Positions 43,746-52,123 of a DNA stretch of 60,155 nt are shown here, in pieces. The translations under genes and the position numbers were made by a program. The stretch is from an uncultured Prevotellaceae bacterium (GTDB lineage Bacteria > Bacteroidota > Bacteroidia > Bacteroidales > Bacteroidaceae). The stretch covers positions 1-60,155 of the forward strand of contig CACXTX010000009.1 in assembly GCA_902770635.1 (NCBI GenBank), given 5' to 3'. Under the pieces are notes generated by a model. That model was not told where the DNA came from and did no database searches. It saw nothing but the letters and a program-made list of their open reading frames with translations. The stretch's first letter is position 1. Each line of letters starts with the position of its first letter.

Positions 43746-44744
43746 ATGGAACAACCCATCATCCAGCCAATCAGTAAGGAATTGCTCAAGAGCGAACTGA
43801 CGCCAGACAAGCAGTTGCGCATGACCAACAAGAGCAACAATGAGATTTATATTATCACGGCTCATGACGCACCAAATGTGATGCGTGAGATTGGTAGACT
43901 GCGTGAGATTGCTTTCCGTGAAGCAGGTGGTGGGACTGGTAAGGAGGTGGATATCGATGAGTTTGATACTTGTGAGAATTGTTACAAGCAACTCATTGTC
44001 TGGAATCCTGATGAAGAGGAGATTATCGGAGGATATCGTTATCTGCCGGGTACCGACTGGGAGTATGACGAGAAGGGCCAGCCCATCCTAGCTACTAGTC
44101 ACATGTTCCATTTCTCAGAAAAGTTTATCAAGGAATATGCTCCGCAGACCGTCGAGCTGGGTCGCTCTTTCGTGGCTTTGCCTTATCAGTCGTCGCGTAT
44201 GGGTGCCAAGAGCCTCTTTGCCTTGGATAACTTATGGGACGGACTGGGTGCACTGACGGTCATTCGTCCCAATGTGCGCTACTATTTCGGAAAGATGACG
44301 ATGTATCCTTCTTATGTGCGCAAGGGACGTGACATGATACTTTATTTCTTAAAGAAGCATTTCGACGACAAGGAACATCTGATTATCCCGATGAAACCGC
44401 TTGAACTGGAAACCAATCCCGCAGAATTGGATGACCTTTTCTGTGGCAAGACGTTCAAGGACGACTACCTGATTCTAAACCGTGAAATCCGTAAACTGGG
44501 CTATAATATTCCACCATTGGTCAATGCATATATGGGTCTCTCTCCTACGATGAAACTTTTCGGAACAGCCATTAACTATGGCTTTGGCGATGTGGAGGAG
44601 ACGGGCATCCTGATTGCGGTCGATGAAATCCTGGAAGAAAAGCGCAAACGCCATATCGACACCTTCATCGCTGCGCATCGCGACGAGTTGGAGATTACTT
44701 CTGGAGCAAACAAACTCATCTATAAAGACAAAGACAAAAACTAA
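43746..44744 (+). CDS. GNAT N-acyltransferase, GlsB-like (glycine lipid synthesis)
   Basis: 332 residues, longer than free GNAT enzymes but normal for the hemolysin/OlsB-like family. Conserved blocks include LREIAFREAGGGTGKEVDID, IVWNPDEEEIIGGYRYLPG, TVELGRSFVALPYQ and PTMKLFGTAINYGFGDVEET. It would transfer a 3-hydroxyacyl group from acyl carrier protein to glycine. It lies 42 bp after the PlsC-type gene; the next gene starts 1 bp after its stop. Confidence 0.83.
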   Translation: MEQPIIQPISKELLKSELTPDKQLRMTNKSNNEIYIITAHDAPNVMREIGRLREIAFREAGGGTGKEVDIDEFDTCENCYKQLIVWNPDEEEIIGGYRYLPGTDWEYDEKGQPILATSHMFHFSEKFIKEYAPQTVELGRSFVALPYQSSRMGAKSLFALDNLWDGLGALTVIRPNVRYYFGKMTMYPSYVRKGRDMILYFLKKHFDDKEHLIIPMKPLELETNPAELDDLFCGKTFKDDYLILNREIRKLGYNIPPLVNAYMGLSPTMKLFGTAINYGFGDVEETGILIAVDEILEEKRKRHIDTFIAAHRDELEITSGANKLIYKDKDKN

Positions 44745-44745
44745 C

Positions 44746-46998
44746 ATGCGCCGACTTTTGTTGTGGTGGGCTCTTTTGCCCGCAGTGGCTCTTGCCCAGA
44801 GCCTCGATTCCCTCCATATCTTGGTTGATGCGGAGGCTGTTTCTTCCGTTCCCCATGTCTATAAGTCTTTTCAGGAGGCTGTTGCTCATCTCAAAGAGGG
44901 TTCTGCTGCCCATCCCATGACGGTGTATCTCCGCCCGGGTGTCTATTGGGTTGACGATCCCGATGACCCTACTGTGAAGGTGGGGAAGGATAGGCGTGAA
45001 CCGTTCGGTATGATGGTCCGCTGTCCGTATCTTCACCTCGTTGGAATGGGTAAAAAACCAGAGGATGTCGTGCTGGCTTCCCAGCGAGGACAGATGCAGG
45101 GAGCCGTGGGCAATTTCACCATGTTCGACTTCTGGGTAAAGACTTTACGGGTAGATAACCTGACGATGGGAAACTATTGCAATGTCGATTTGGTATATCC
45201 TCTGAATCCACGCCTCAATCGCCCCAGGCGCAGCGATGCCATCACGCAGGCTCATGTGGGCTATGTGCATGGCGATAGTCTCATGGCTACGAAGGTTCGT
45301 TTTATCAGTCGCCTGAACCTGAACCCCCTGAATGGAGCAAAGTATTCCTATTATGAAAGTTGTCATTTTGAAAGTACCGATGATGCATTGAATGGAACAG
45401 CCATCTATCACCACTGTGACTTTGACTTCTACGGGCAGAAGCCCTTTTGGAGTACCTTTGGGAAAGGGGCTATGTTCATCGACTGTGATTTCCATCTGAA
45501 AGGAGAGAGCCGCGAGATGTATTTCTGTAAGCAGGGAGGTCCCGTGACGGTTATCGACTGTCGCTATCACGCTCCTTCAGATACCATCTATATCGGATGG
45601 ACGGCTTATCCGCAACCTTGGCTCCGCTGCTATCAGCACAACTTTACCTTGAATGGCAAGCCTTATCTGATTGGCAATCGCCAGCCTGAGAACACTTTGC
45701 AGTCCTCCCTGTTGACTTCCGCTTTACGGGAGGTTCCTTTCTTGGGCATCAGTCAGCATGAGGCTACCTTGCTGACGGGTCAGGACACCCTTCTTCTCAC
45801 AACTCCCGAGCTCGTCACCTGGCATATCCCCGAAGCTTATGCCTCCTATATTTTGGTTCGTCCCGTAAGTGGAGCTTGTGCCTCCGTTATCCCTACCAAT
45901 AATACCGATGAAACGACAGATTTCTGCATTGTTGCTTCCACAGCAGATGGTCGCGAGGCCGCTTGCCATGTGGTGGTCAAACCCTCTATATTACCTCCTC
46001 CTTCTTTCAGGAAACAACCCCGTATCGTTCAGAAAAAGGGTTACCTGCAATTAGACTATCAACTTAATTTGCAGGGTCGTCGTGATGAGTCGCGCATCAC
46101 TTGGTATCGCAACAATATCCCCGTTTCCACCACATATGGTAAGCCCGAGCGTACTTATCAACTAACAGCAGCAGATAAAGGACAACAAATCAGTGCCACC
46201 ATCGAGCCAAAGCATCAGCGGAGCACTTACGGCCCAGCCGTCTCTAGCTCCTCTAGAATATCTAGTCCGTCTAGTCCATCTAGCCCGTTTAGCCTATCTA
46301 GAATCTCTAGCCTTTCCACCGACTTCCACGATTTCCCTTGTCAGTGGCAGCCCATCGTCCGTGAAGGCTATTGGACAGTTGATGGTTTTAAGCCCCAGGA
46401 TACTGCGGATTTTCCTTGGTCTTTCGACCCTCAGAAGCCTATGTGGGAGTACGCAGAAGGCTTTAATGGTGCCGTTGGAATGGGACTTTTGCAGGCTCAG
46501 CGAGGAGCCCGTCTGATGTACACACCGCTGCCTTCCACCTATCATAATATGTCATTGGTGTTACAGGTGGATCCCACCAAGACGGCAGGTCAGGGCTTTG
46601 GTTCTGCCACAGGTCAGTATATGGATGTTTGCCTGAAGTTCGACACCCGCACCTTGACGGGTTATGGCTTGCGAATCATCCGAACCACCAAACATGCAAA
46701 GGCAGTCGACTTCCTGTTGGTTCGTTATCATCAAGGGGTAGTCACTCCTATTTCGGAGGCGGTTTCCTCTACCTGCTATCGTACGGGATGTACTATTTCC
46801 ATTGATTTCATCGGCAATCAGCTTACCGCTCATGTGACTACCAAGACTCCACGTCCGGCTGATTCAACGCTGCCCCATGAAGTGCTGTTGAAAGCCACCG
46901 TGGCTCCCAACAACTTTGGTGGTGTTCACATCCAGCATACTGGCTCTTGCGGTGAGAGCACCACCATGCTGCACCATTTGAAGGTAGATTGGAATTAG
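44746..46998 (+). CDS. Large secreted protein, pectin-lyase-like beta-helix plus C-terminal sandwich
   Basis: 750 residues; the start at ATG 44746 gives signal peptide MRRLLLWWALLPAVALA before Q. Residues about 20-370 look like a right-handed beta-helix of the pectinesterase type (HVYKSFQEAVAHLKEG, TVYLRPGVYW, HLVGMGKKPEDVVLAS, CHFESTDDALNGTAIYHHCD). Canonical pectinesterase catalytic residues are not convincingly seen. A linker of about 25 residues very rich in Ser (about 499-523) is encoded by 9-bp TCTAG repeats. The last 220 residues (CQWQPIVREGYWTVDGFKP, GARLMYTPLPSTYHNMSLVL) resemble a lectin/glucanase-like sandwich. It ends tail-to-tail with dgt, overlapping by 4 bp. A polysaccharide-active role is inference. 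Confidence 0.65.
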   Translation: MRRLLLWWALLPAVALAQSLDSLHILVDAEAVSSVPHVYKSFQEAVAHLKEGSAAHPMTVYLRPGVYWVDDPDDPTVKVGKDRREPFGMMVRCPYLHLVGMGKKPEDVVLASQRGQMQGAVGNFTMFDFWVKTLRVDNLTMGNYCNVDLVYPLNPRLNRPRRSDAITQAHVGYVHGDSLMATKVRFISRLNLNPLNGAKYSYYESCHFESTDDALNGTAIYHHCDFDFYGQKPFWSTFGKGAMFIDCDFHLKGESREMYFCKQGGPVTVIDCRYHAPSDTIYIGWTAYPQPWLRCYQHNFTLNGKPYLIGNRQPENTLQSSLLTSALREVPFLGISQHEATLLTGQDTLLLTTPELVTWHIPEAYASYILVRPVSGACASVIPTNNTDETTDFCIVASTADGREAACHVVVKPSILPPPSFRKQPRIVQKKGYLQLDYQLNLQGRRDESRITWYRNNIPVSTTYGKPERTYQLTAADKGQQISATIEPKHQRSTYGPAVSSSSRISSPSSPSSPFSLSRISSLSTDFHDFPCQWQPIVREGYWTVDGFKPQDTADFPWSFDPQKPMWEYAEGFNGAVGMGLLQAQRGARLMYTPLPSTYHNMSLVLQVDPTKTAGQGFGSATGQYMDVCLKFDTRTLTGYGLRIIRTTKHAKAVDFLLVRYHQGVVTPISEAVSSTCYRTGCTISIDFIGNQLTAHVTTKTPRPADSTLPHEVLLKATVAPNNFGGVHIQHTGSCGESTTMLHHLKVDWN
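46241..46312. repeat. In-frame 9-bp TCTAG repeats encoding a Ser-rich linker
   Basis: Units such as TCTAGTCCG, TCTAGTCCA and TCTAGCCCG follow in frame. They match the intergenic repeat at 43699-43725. Confidence 0.8.
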
Positions 46999-48335
46999 AC
47001 GATAGGCAGCGAGATACCGTTTATCTTCTGGTACACATCCAACGCATAGATGTCTGTCATCCCAGCGATATAGTCGATGACAGACATGATGCGTGTTTCC
47101 AAGTCTTCGCTGTTGATGTCGTACTGCGAACTCACGCGGTCTATCAGCTGTTGTGAATAGTAACGGTCGGGGTGCATCACGGCTTCTGTCATCTGTTCCA
47201 TCAGGGTAGCCATAATCTTATAACCTGACAACTCCACATCCAGCACGGGACGACTGCGATAGATGCGCTCAACGGACAGTTGGGCACAACGCTTGTAGGC
47301 TTTTCCTTGCAGTTCGTTGATGTGGTCAATGAGTGAGCCATCAAAGGTGCCGTTCAGTATCTCGTCTTCGTGTTTTATAAAGGTTTTGACACATTCGTTC
47401 TCCAGTTTGCCAATAACGCAAGCTCGCATGTACACCACCTTTTCGTTGGGGTCTTTCAGCTCTTCATCGGTGATGCGGCGAAGTATCTTCTTCTGGTTCT
47501 CCTCGTCGAAGAAGCCCAGCAGCAAGTCTTCTGTTTCCTGATACGTCAGAATTTTCAGCTTATGGGCATCTTCCAGGTCCATAATCTCATAACAGATGTC
47601 ATCAGCCGCCTCTACCAGATAGACCAGTGGATGACGGGCATAGCGCAGAGGTTCACCCTCCTTGGATTTGCAAATAATACCCATTTCATCGGCAATTCGC
47701 TGGTAGTATTCTAGCTCGCTTTGGAAGAAGCCGAACTTTCCCTTCTTGCTGGTGGCTGACGAGGCATAAGGGTATTTCACGATGCTGGCCAACGTGGAGT
47801 AGGTCATCACGAAACCACCTGTCCGACGGCCCTTGAACTGGTGGGTCAACAGTCGGAAGGCATTGGCATTGCCCTCAAAGTGGGTGATATCGTCCCAGAA
47901 TGCCGGTGAAACCTGCGCCTTCAGCATACTGCCAGCCCCTTCCGTGAAGAATGTCTGGATGGCCTTTTCACCTGAATGACCGAAGGGTGGGTTGCCTAAG
48001 TCATGTGCCAGACAGGCTGTGGACACAATCTGTCCTATCTGTTCGAACATGGTACCTCGCAGCTCAGGGCGCTTCTCCTGAATGATGCGCTGAGCCACGT
48101 CGTTGCCCAGTGACATACCTACACTGGCTACCTCCAGCGAGTGGGTCAGTCGGTTGTGTACAAAGATGCTTCCCGGCAGGGGGAACACCTGTGTTTTGTT
48201 CTGCAGTCTGCGAAAAGGAGCCGAGAAAATCAGTCGGTCGTAGTCGCGCTTAAACTCCGTGCGGTCGTCGTGGCGCTCCGTATGACGGTGCTCTTGTCCC
48301 AGTCGTTTGTTTGATATTAGTTGTGTCCATTCCAT
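46995..48335 (-). CDS. dgt: dNTP triphosphohydrolase (dGTPase-like, HD domain)
   Basis: 446 residues from ATG 48335 (MEWTQLISNKRLGQ). HD-phosphohydrolase metal ligands are present: FVHNRLTHSLEVASVG, then CLAHDLGNPPFGHSGE, and later VEAADDICYEIMDLEDA. The DRLIFSAPFRRLQNKTQVF stretch is typical of dGTPases. It splits dNTPs to nucleosides and tripolyphosphate. It is divergent from the dUTPase gene, so two nucleotide-pool enzymes share a short intergenic region. Confidence 0.93.
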   Translation of the reverse strand: MEWTQLISNKRLGQEHRHTERHDDRTEFKRDYDRLIFSAPFRRLQNKTQVFPLPGSIFVHNRLTHSLEVASVGMSLGNDVAQRIIQEKRPELRGTMFEQIGQIVSTACLAHDLGNPPFGHSGEKAIQTFFTEGAGSMLKAQVSPAFWDDITHFEGNANAFRLLTHQFKGRRTGGFVMTYSTLASIVKYPYASSATSKKGKFGFFQSELEYYQRIADEMGIICKSKEGEPLRYARHPLVYLVEAADDICYEIMDLEDAHKLKILTYQETEDLLLGFFDEENQKKILRRITDEELKDPNEKVVYMRACVIGKLENECVKTFIKHEDEILNGTFDGSLIDHINELQGKAYKRCAQLSVERIYRSRPVLDVELSGYKIMATLMEQMTEAVMHPDRYYSQQLIDRVSSQYDINSEDLETRIMSVIDYIAGMTDIYALDVYQKINGISLPIV

Positions 48336-48465
48336 AACGGCTGCGAAATTACGAATAAAAAATGAGACAGCCAAACGACCTTCTCGTTTTTCCATCAAAT
48401 CTTCCTCGAAATGATAAAAAGATACAAATTCGAGCAAAAATGATGGTTGTTTGCAGATAAATAAG

Positions 48466-48473
48466 TACCTTTG
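48466..48473 (+). promoter_or_regulatory. -7 promoter core of dut
   Basis: TACCTTTG lies 30 bp before ATG 48503. TTG-containing sequence is nearby upstream, but not at the ideal 19-bp spacing. Confidence 0.6.
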
Positions 48474-48502
48474 CACATTATTTATAATAGAACCATTTCG
48501 AA

Positions 48503-48940
48503 ATGATTAAGATTAAGGTAGTAAATCGCGGGCACCAACAGCTGCCTGCATACGCCACTCCGCAGAGCGCGGGCATGGACTTGAGAGCCAATCTGAGTGA
48601 ACCTGTCACCCTGCATCCTATGGAGCGCAGACTCATTCCTACGGGCCTGCATATCGCCCTTCCTGAGGGCTATGAGGCGCAGGTTCGTCCTCGCAGTGGA
48701 CTGGCCTTGAAGCACGGACTGACCGTTCTGAACACCCCAGGTACCATCGATGCTGACTATCGCGGAGAAATCGGTGTGGTGCTCATCAACCTGTCGCAAG
48801 AAGACTTTGTCATCAACGATGGTGAGCGCATTGCCCAGATGGTGATAGCCCGTCACGAACAGGGTGATCTGGTGGTTGTCGAAGAACTGGACCAGACGGA
48901 GCGTGGCGAAGGTGGGTATGGTCACACTGGTGTGAAATAA
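48503..48940 (+). CDS. dut: dUTP diphosphatase
   Basis: 145 residues, a standard trimeric dUTPase. All five motifs are readable: [41 protein letters not shown] and the C-terminal [10 protein letters not shown]. It hydrolyses dUTP to dUMP and keeps uracil out of DNA. In many Bacteroidales dut is followed by the TPR, DUF4292 and M23 genes found here, but an S23-type gene with repeats separates them in this window. Confidence 0.97.
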   Translation: MIKIKVVNRGHQQLPAYATPQSAGMDLRANLSEPVTLHPMERRLIPTGLHIALPEGYEAQVRPRSGLALKHGLTVLNTPGTIDADYRGEIGVVLINLSQEDFVINDGERIAQMVIARHEQGDLVVVEELDQTERGEGGYGHTGVK

Positions 48941-48956
48941 AGGCGGCGCGGTGCGC

Positions 48957-49074
48957 CTAGTGAATAGTGAATAGTGAATAGTGAAGGTCGCGATTAAGTG
49001 AGAACAGAGCTAAGCTTGCTTAAGCTATGTCGAACATGAGCGAGCTCGATGTAAAACATCAATAGTGAATAGGG
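48957..49074. repeat. AGTGAAT heptamers and palindromic core upstream of an S23-type gene
   Basis: About four AGTGAAT units are followed by GGTCGCG, a palindrome centred on AAGCTTGCTT with CGAAC after it (also seen at 3296-3361), GAGCGAGCTCG and one more ATAGTGAAT just before the gene. The inverse units (ATTCACT) stand on the far side of the gene. Confidence 0.8.
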
Positions 49075-49425
49075 ATGGCTGATAGTGTTTTGGCAATTAA
49101 ATCCATAGATTTTGGTGTTCGCGTGGTACATTGCGCTCAATTCTTGCAAAAAGAGAAGAGTGAATTTATCATGTCTAAGCAAATTCTAAGGAGTGGAACC
49201 AGTATCGGTGCAAATATCCATGAAGGTGTTTATGCACAAAGCAAGGCTGATTTCGTTAGTAAATTGAGCATATCTCTAAAAGAAGCAAGTGAGACTTCAT
49301 ATTGGTTGATTCTTCTTAAGAAAACTGATTACTTGACATTAGAAGCATATAATTCACTAAAATCCGATTTGGATGAGTTAATTCGTATGATTATATCATC
49401 GTTGAAAACAGCAAAGAAAGAATAA
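49075..49425 (+). CDS. Four-helix-bundle protein (S23 / 23S intervening-sequence type), copy 1
   Basis: 116 residues. The family core reads ILRSGTSIGANIHEG, then AQSKADFVSKLSISLKEASE and YWLILLKKTDYL, matching the TIGR02436 four-helix-bundle family first found in intervening sequences of 23S rRNA genes. The biochemical role of the family is not established. It shares the RSGTS(I/V)GAN and AQS.ADF..KL blocks with the gene at 56772. It stands between inverted AGTGAAT/ATTCACT arrays, and its base composition is more AT-rich than its neighbours, which suggests arrival by transfer. Confidence 0.88.
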   Translation: MADSVLAIKSIDFGVRVVHCAQFLQKEKSEFIMSKQILRSGTSIGANIHEGVYAQSKADFVSKLSISLKEASETSYWLILLKKTDYLTLEAYNSLKSDLDELIRMIISSLKTAKKE

Positions 49426-49430
49426 AGATT

Positions 49431-51176
49431 ATGGGGACGACAATAAGAAGAATGATAGTGATACTATTCACTATTCACTATTCACTATTCACTAGCCTCG
49501 TTGTGGCGCAAGACACTTCGAGGCGCTACGACAATTTCTTCTTGGAAGCAATCGTACAGCGCGAAAAAGGAAACAGCGATGCGGCTTTCGACCTGCTGCG
49601 CCATTGTGTAGCCATTGACTCTACACGCTCGGAGGCTTATTACTATCTGGCTCAATACCACGGGGCATTGAAGCACAAGGACAAGATGTTGGCCTTGATG
49701 AAAAAGGCTGTCGAACTGGAGCCCGATAACACCACCTATCTCGAGACATTGGCCAATATCTACATCTCCCAGCGTCAGTATGCTGAGGGTATTGAGATGT
49801 TGGAACGATTGTATGACAAAAGTAGGGAGCGCGACGAGGTGCTGGGAATGTTGGTACAACTTTATGAGCAACAGCAAGACTACGACAATGCCATTCGTAC
49901 GCTGAACCGTCTGGAAACCATCGAGGGAAAGAGCGAGCGACTGTCGTTTGCCAAGAGTAGTCTCTTTACGCAGAAAGGCGACAAGAAGGCAGCTATCAGC
50001 GAGATGAAGAAACTGGCTGACCAGTATCCCCATGATAACAACTATCGCTGTCTGTATGCCAATACGCTCTATGTGAACGGCCAACAGAAGAAGGCACTGA
50101 ACATCTATCAGGAGATACTCAGGGACGACCCTGACAACCGTAATGCCAATATGGCCATGCTGGCTCACTATAATGAGCAGAAAGACTCTGTTGCTGCCAA
50201 TCGTGTGATAGAGCAAATACTGCTGAACAGGACGACGACAACGGAAGACCGTGTCACCTTGCTGCGACAGCTGATAGGCGAGAGCGAGCAGGCTGGTGGC
50301 GACTCCACCCGTGTGTTGCAGTTGTTCCATCAGATGCTGGCAATGCCTCAGAGTGATGCAGACCTGGCCCTCTTCTGTGCCACTTACATGAATCTGAAGA
50401 AAATGCCTCAGGACAGCATTGGCAAAGTATTAGAGCAAGCCCTCCGTATAGCACCGGATAACGCTGCAGCGCGTTTGCAGCTGGTCAGCTATGCCTGGCA
50501 GGCAGAGAATCGCGACCGCGTGATAGCCTTGTGCAAGGAGGCTCGCCAGTATAATCCCGATGAAATGGCTTTTTATTACTATCAAGGTATTGCCTATTAC
50601 CAGAACAACCAGTTGGATGATGCTCTGGATGCCTTCCAGAATGGCATTGGAGTCATTACCCCGCAAAGCGACCCTGCCATTGTCAGTGACTTCTATGCTG
50701 TGATGGGTGACATCATGCACCAGAAGGGCATGGACCGTGAGGCTTTTGCAGCTTACGACTCTTGCCTGCAATGGAAGGACGACAACATAGGATGCTTGAA
50801 CAACTACGCCTATTACCTGAGTGTCAAGGGGCAGCAGCTGGACAAGGCAGAGCAGATGTCCTATCGCACCATCAAGGCAGAACCGAAGAATGCTACCTAT
50901 CTGGATACCTATGCCTGGATTCTCTTCATGCAGAAGCGTTACAGCGAGGCCCGCATCTATATCGACCAGACCTTGCAGAACGATTCCGACTCGTCAGCAG
51001 TATTGCTGGAACATGCCGGGGACATCTACTATCATGTAGGCGACGTGGAGAAAGCCCTGTCGTTCTGGAAAGAGTCGCTAACGCGTGCTGTTGCCAGTGA
51101 CGACCGTGAGCTTCAAGGTCCCAGGAGGCAAGTGTTGATTAGAAAAATAAAACTAAAGAAATATCTGAAAGAATGA
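49431..51176 (+). CDS. Exported TPR protein
   Basis: 581 residues. The signal peptide core (VILFTIHYSLFTSLVVA) is encoded largely by four ATTCACT heptamers; the start may be ATG 49431 or 49452, the latter giving a more usual signal. The mature protein is built of TPR helices: DAAFDLLRHCVAIDSTRSEA, YYLAQYHGALKHKDKMLALM, NIYQEILRDDPDNRNANMAM and others up to the C-terminus. TPR proteins scaffold other proteins; the specific partner is unknown. It overlaps the DUF4292 lipoprotein gene by 4 bp (ATGA), and these two with the M23 gene form an operon normally found next to dut. Confidence 0.88.
   Translation: MGTTIRRMIVILFTIHYSLFTSLVVAQDTSRRYDNFFLEAIVQREKGNSDAAFDLLRHCVAIDSTRSEAYYYLAQYHGALKHKDKMLALMKKAVELEPDNTTYLETLANIYISQRQYAEGIEMLERLYDKSRERDEVLGMLVQLYEQQQDYDNAIRTLNRLETIEGKSERLSFAKSSLFTQKGDKKAAISEMKKLADQYPHDNNYRCLYANTLYVNGQQKKALNIYQEILRDDPDNRNANMAMLAHYNEQKDSVAANRVIEQILLNRTTTTEDRVTLLRQLIGESEQAGGDSTRVLQLFHQMLAMPQSDADLALFCATYMNLKKMPQDSIGKVLEQALRIAPDNAAARLQLVSYAWQAENRDRVIALCKEARQYNPDEMAFYYYQGIAYYQNNQLDDALDAFQNGIGVITPQSDPAIVSDFYAVMGDIMHQKGMDREAFAAYDSCLQWKDDNIGCLNNYAYYLSVKGQQLDKAEQMSYRTIKAEPKNATYLDTYAWILFMQKRYSEARIYIDQTLQNDSDSSAVLLEHAGDIYYHVGDVEKALSFWKESLTRAVASDDRELQGPRRQVLIRKIKLKKYLKE
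49463..49494. repeat. ATTCACT heptamers forming a signal-peptide coding region
   Basis: Four units in frame with the TPR gene. They are the inverse of the AGTGAAT units at 48957-49074. Confidence 0.85.
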
Positions 51177-52114
51177 AGACATTACGTTTCTTGACAATGA
51201 CTACCTGCATGGCAGCGTTGGTCTTGGCGACATCGTGTGGCTCGACGAGGGGACTGGGTCGGAGAGGAACCGTCATCCAGAAAACTGAGAAGGCTGCATC
51301 AAAGGCAGGCAAAGTGACTCCTGCCAACCCTGTTGCAGAAACAAAGGGTGTGGAGAAGGTTGACTTGTCGGACTCTATCCAGAGGTTGACTTTCTTACAG
51401 CAGGTGAACGACCATGCTCAACATGCCCGTTTCATTACGTCTAAGGTCAAGTTCTCCATAGAGCTGGGCAGCCAGAATATGACGCTGACGGGTAACCTGA
51501 AGATGAAGCGTGACGATGTCATTCGCTTGCAACTGATGGCTTTCGGTTTCGTGGAGGCGGGTCGCCTGGAACTGACTCCTGACTACGTGATGATTATCGA
51601 CCGTATTAACAAGCAGTACCTGAAAGTGCCTTATTCGCACCTCGACTTCCTGCGCAACAGTCATATCGACTTCTATGTATTCCAGGCCTTGTTCTGGAAT
51701 GAGCTGTTCCAGCCGGGTAAGTCGCGTCTCACCGATAGCCAGCTGAAGAGCTATAATACCGAGGTGGGTTTCGACAATGATGTCGTCGTGGCAATGGAGG
51801 ATGGTAAACTGTCCTATCGCTGGCTCGCTGACCATAACTCGGCACAGGTGAAGATGGCTAACATCATGTACAATGACAGATATCGTGGCAACTACCAACT
51901 GAACTGGGACTATGTGGATTTTAAGAGAAACGACTCGAAGCTGTTCCCCATGACCCATAAGGTGTCGTTTACCGCGCCTCAGAAAGAGATTAAGTTCGAG
52001 ATGATGCTCAACAGTATAGGCAATGAGGATAACTGGGAGCCCCGTACCACATTGTCTGGTAAATATCGTCAGGTGGAGGTCGAAGAGATTCTTCGTCGCT
52101 TCATGGCACTCTAA
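51173..52114 (+). CDS. DUF4292 lipoprotein
   Basis: 313 residues. Lipoprotein signal with lipobox LATSC (Cys22) after MKTLRFLTMTTCMAALV. A Lys-rich linker of about 50 residues is followed by a beta-rich domain of the DUF4292 family, which resembles LolA/LolB-like half-barrels: FITSKVKFSIELGSQNMTL, IRLQLMAFGFVEAGRLELTP, VMIIDRINKQYLKVPY. Possibly it works in outer-membrane lipoprotein or lipid handling; this is inference from the fold. It overlaps the TPR gene by 4 bp. Confidence 0.85.
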   Translation: MKTLRFLTMTTCMAALVLATSCGSTRGLGRRGTVIQKTEKAASKAGKVTPANPVAETKGVEKVDLSDSIQRLTFLQQVNDHAQHARFITSKVKFSIELGSQNMTLTGNLKMKRDDVIRLQLMAFGFVEAGRLELTPDYVMIIDRINKQYLKVPYSHLDFLRNSHIDFYVFQALFWNELFQPGKSRLTDSQLKSYNTEVGFDNDVVVAMEDGKLSYRWLADHNSAQVKMANIMYNDRYRGNYQLNWDYVDFKRNDSKLFPMTHKVSFTAPQKEIKFEMMLNSIGNEDNWEPRTTLSGKYRQVEVEEILRRFMAL

Positions 52115-52123
52115 ACAATAGGA

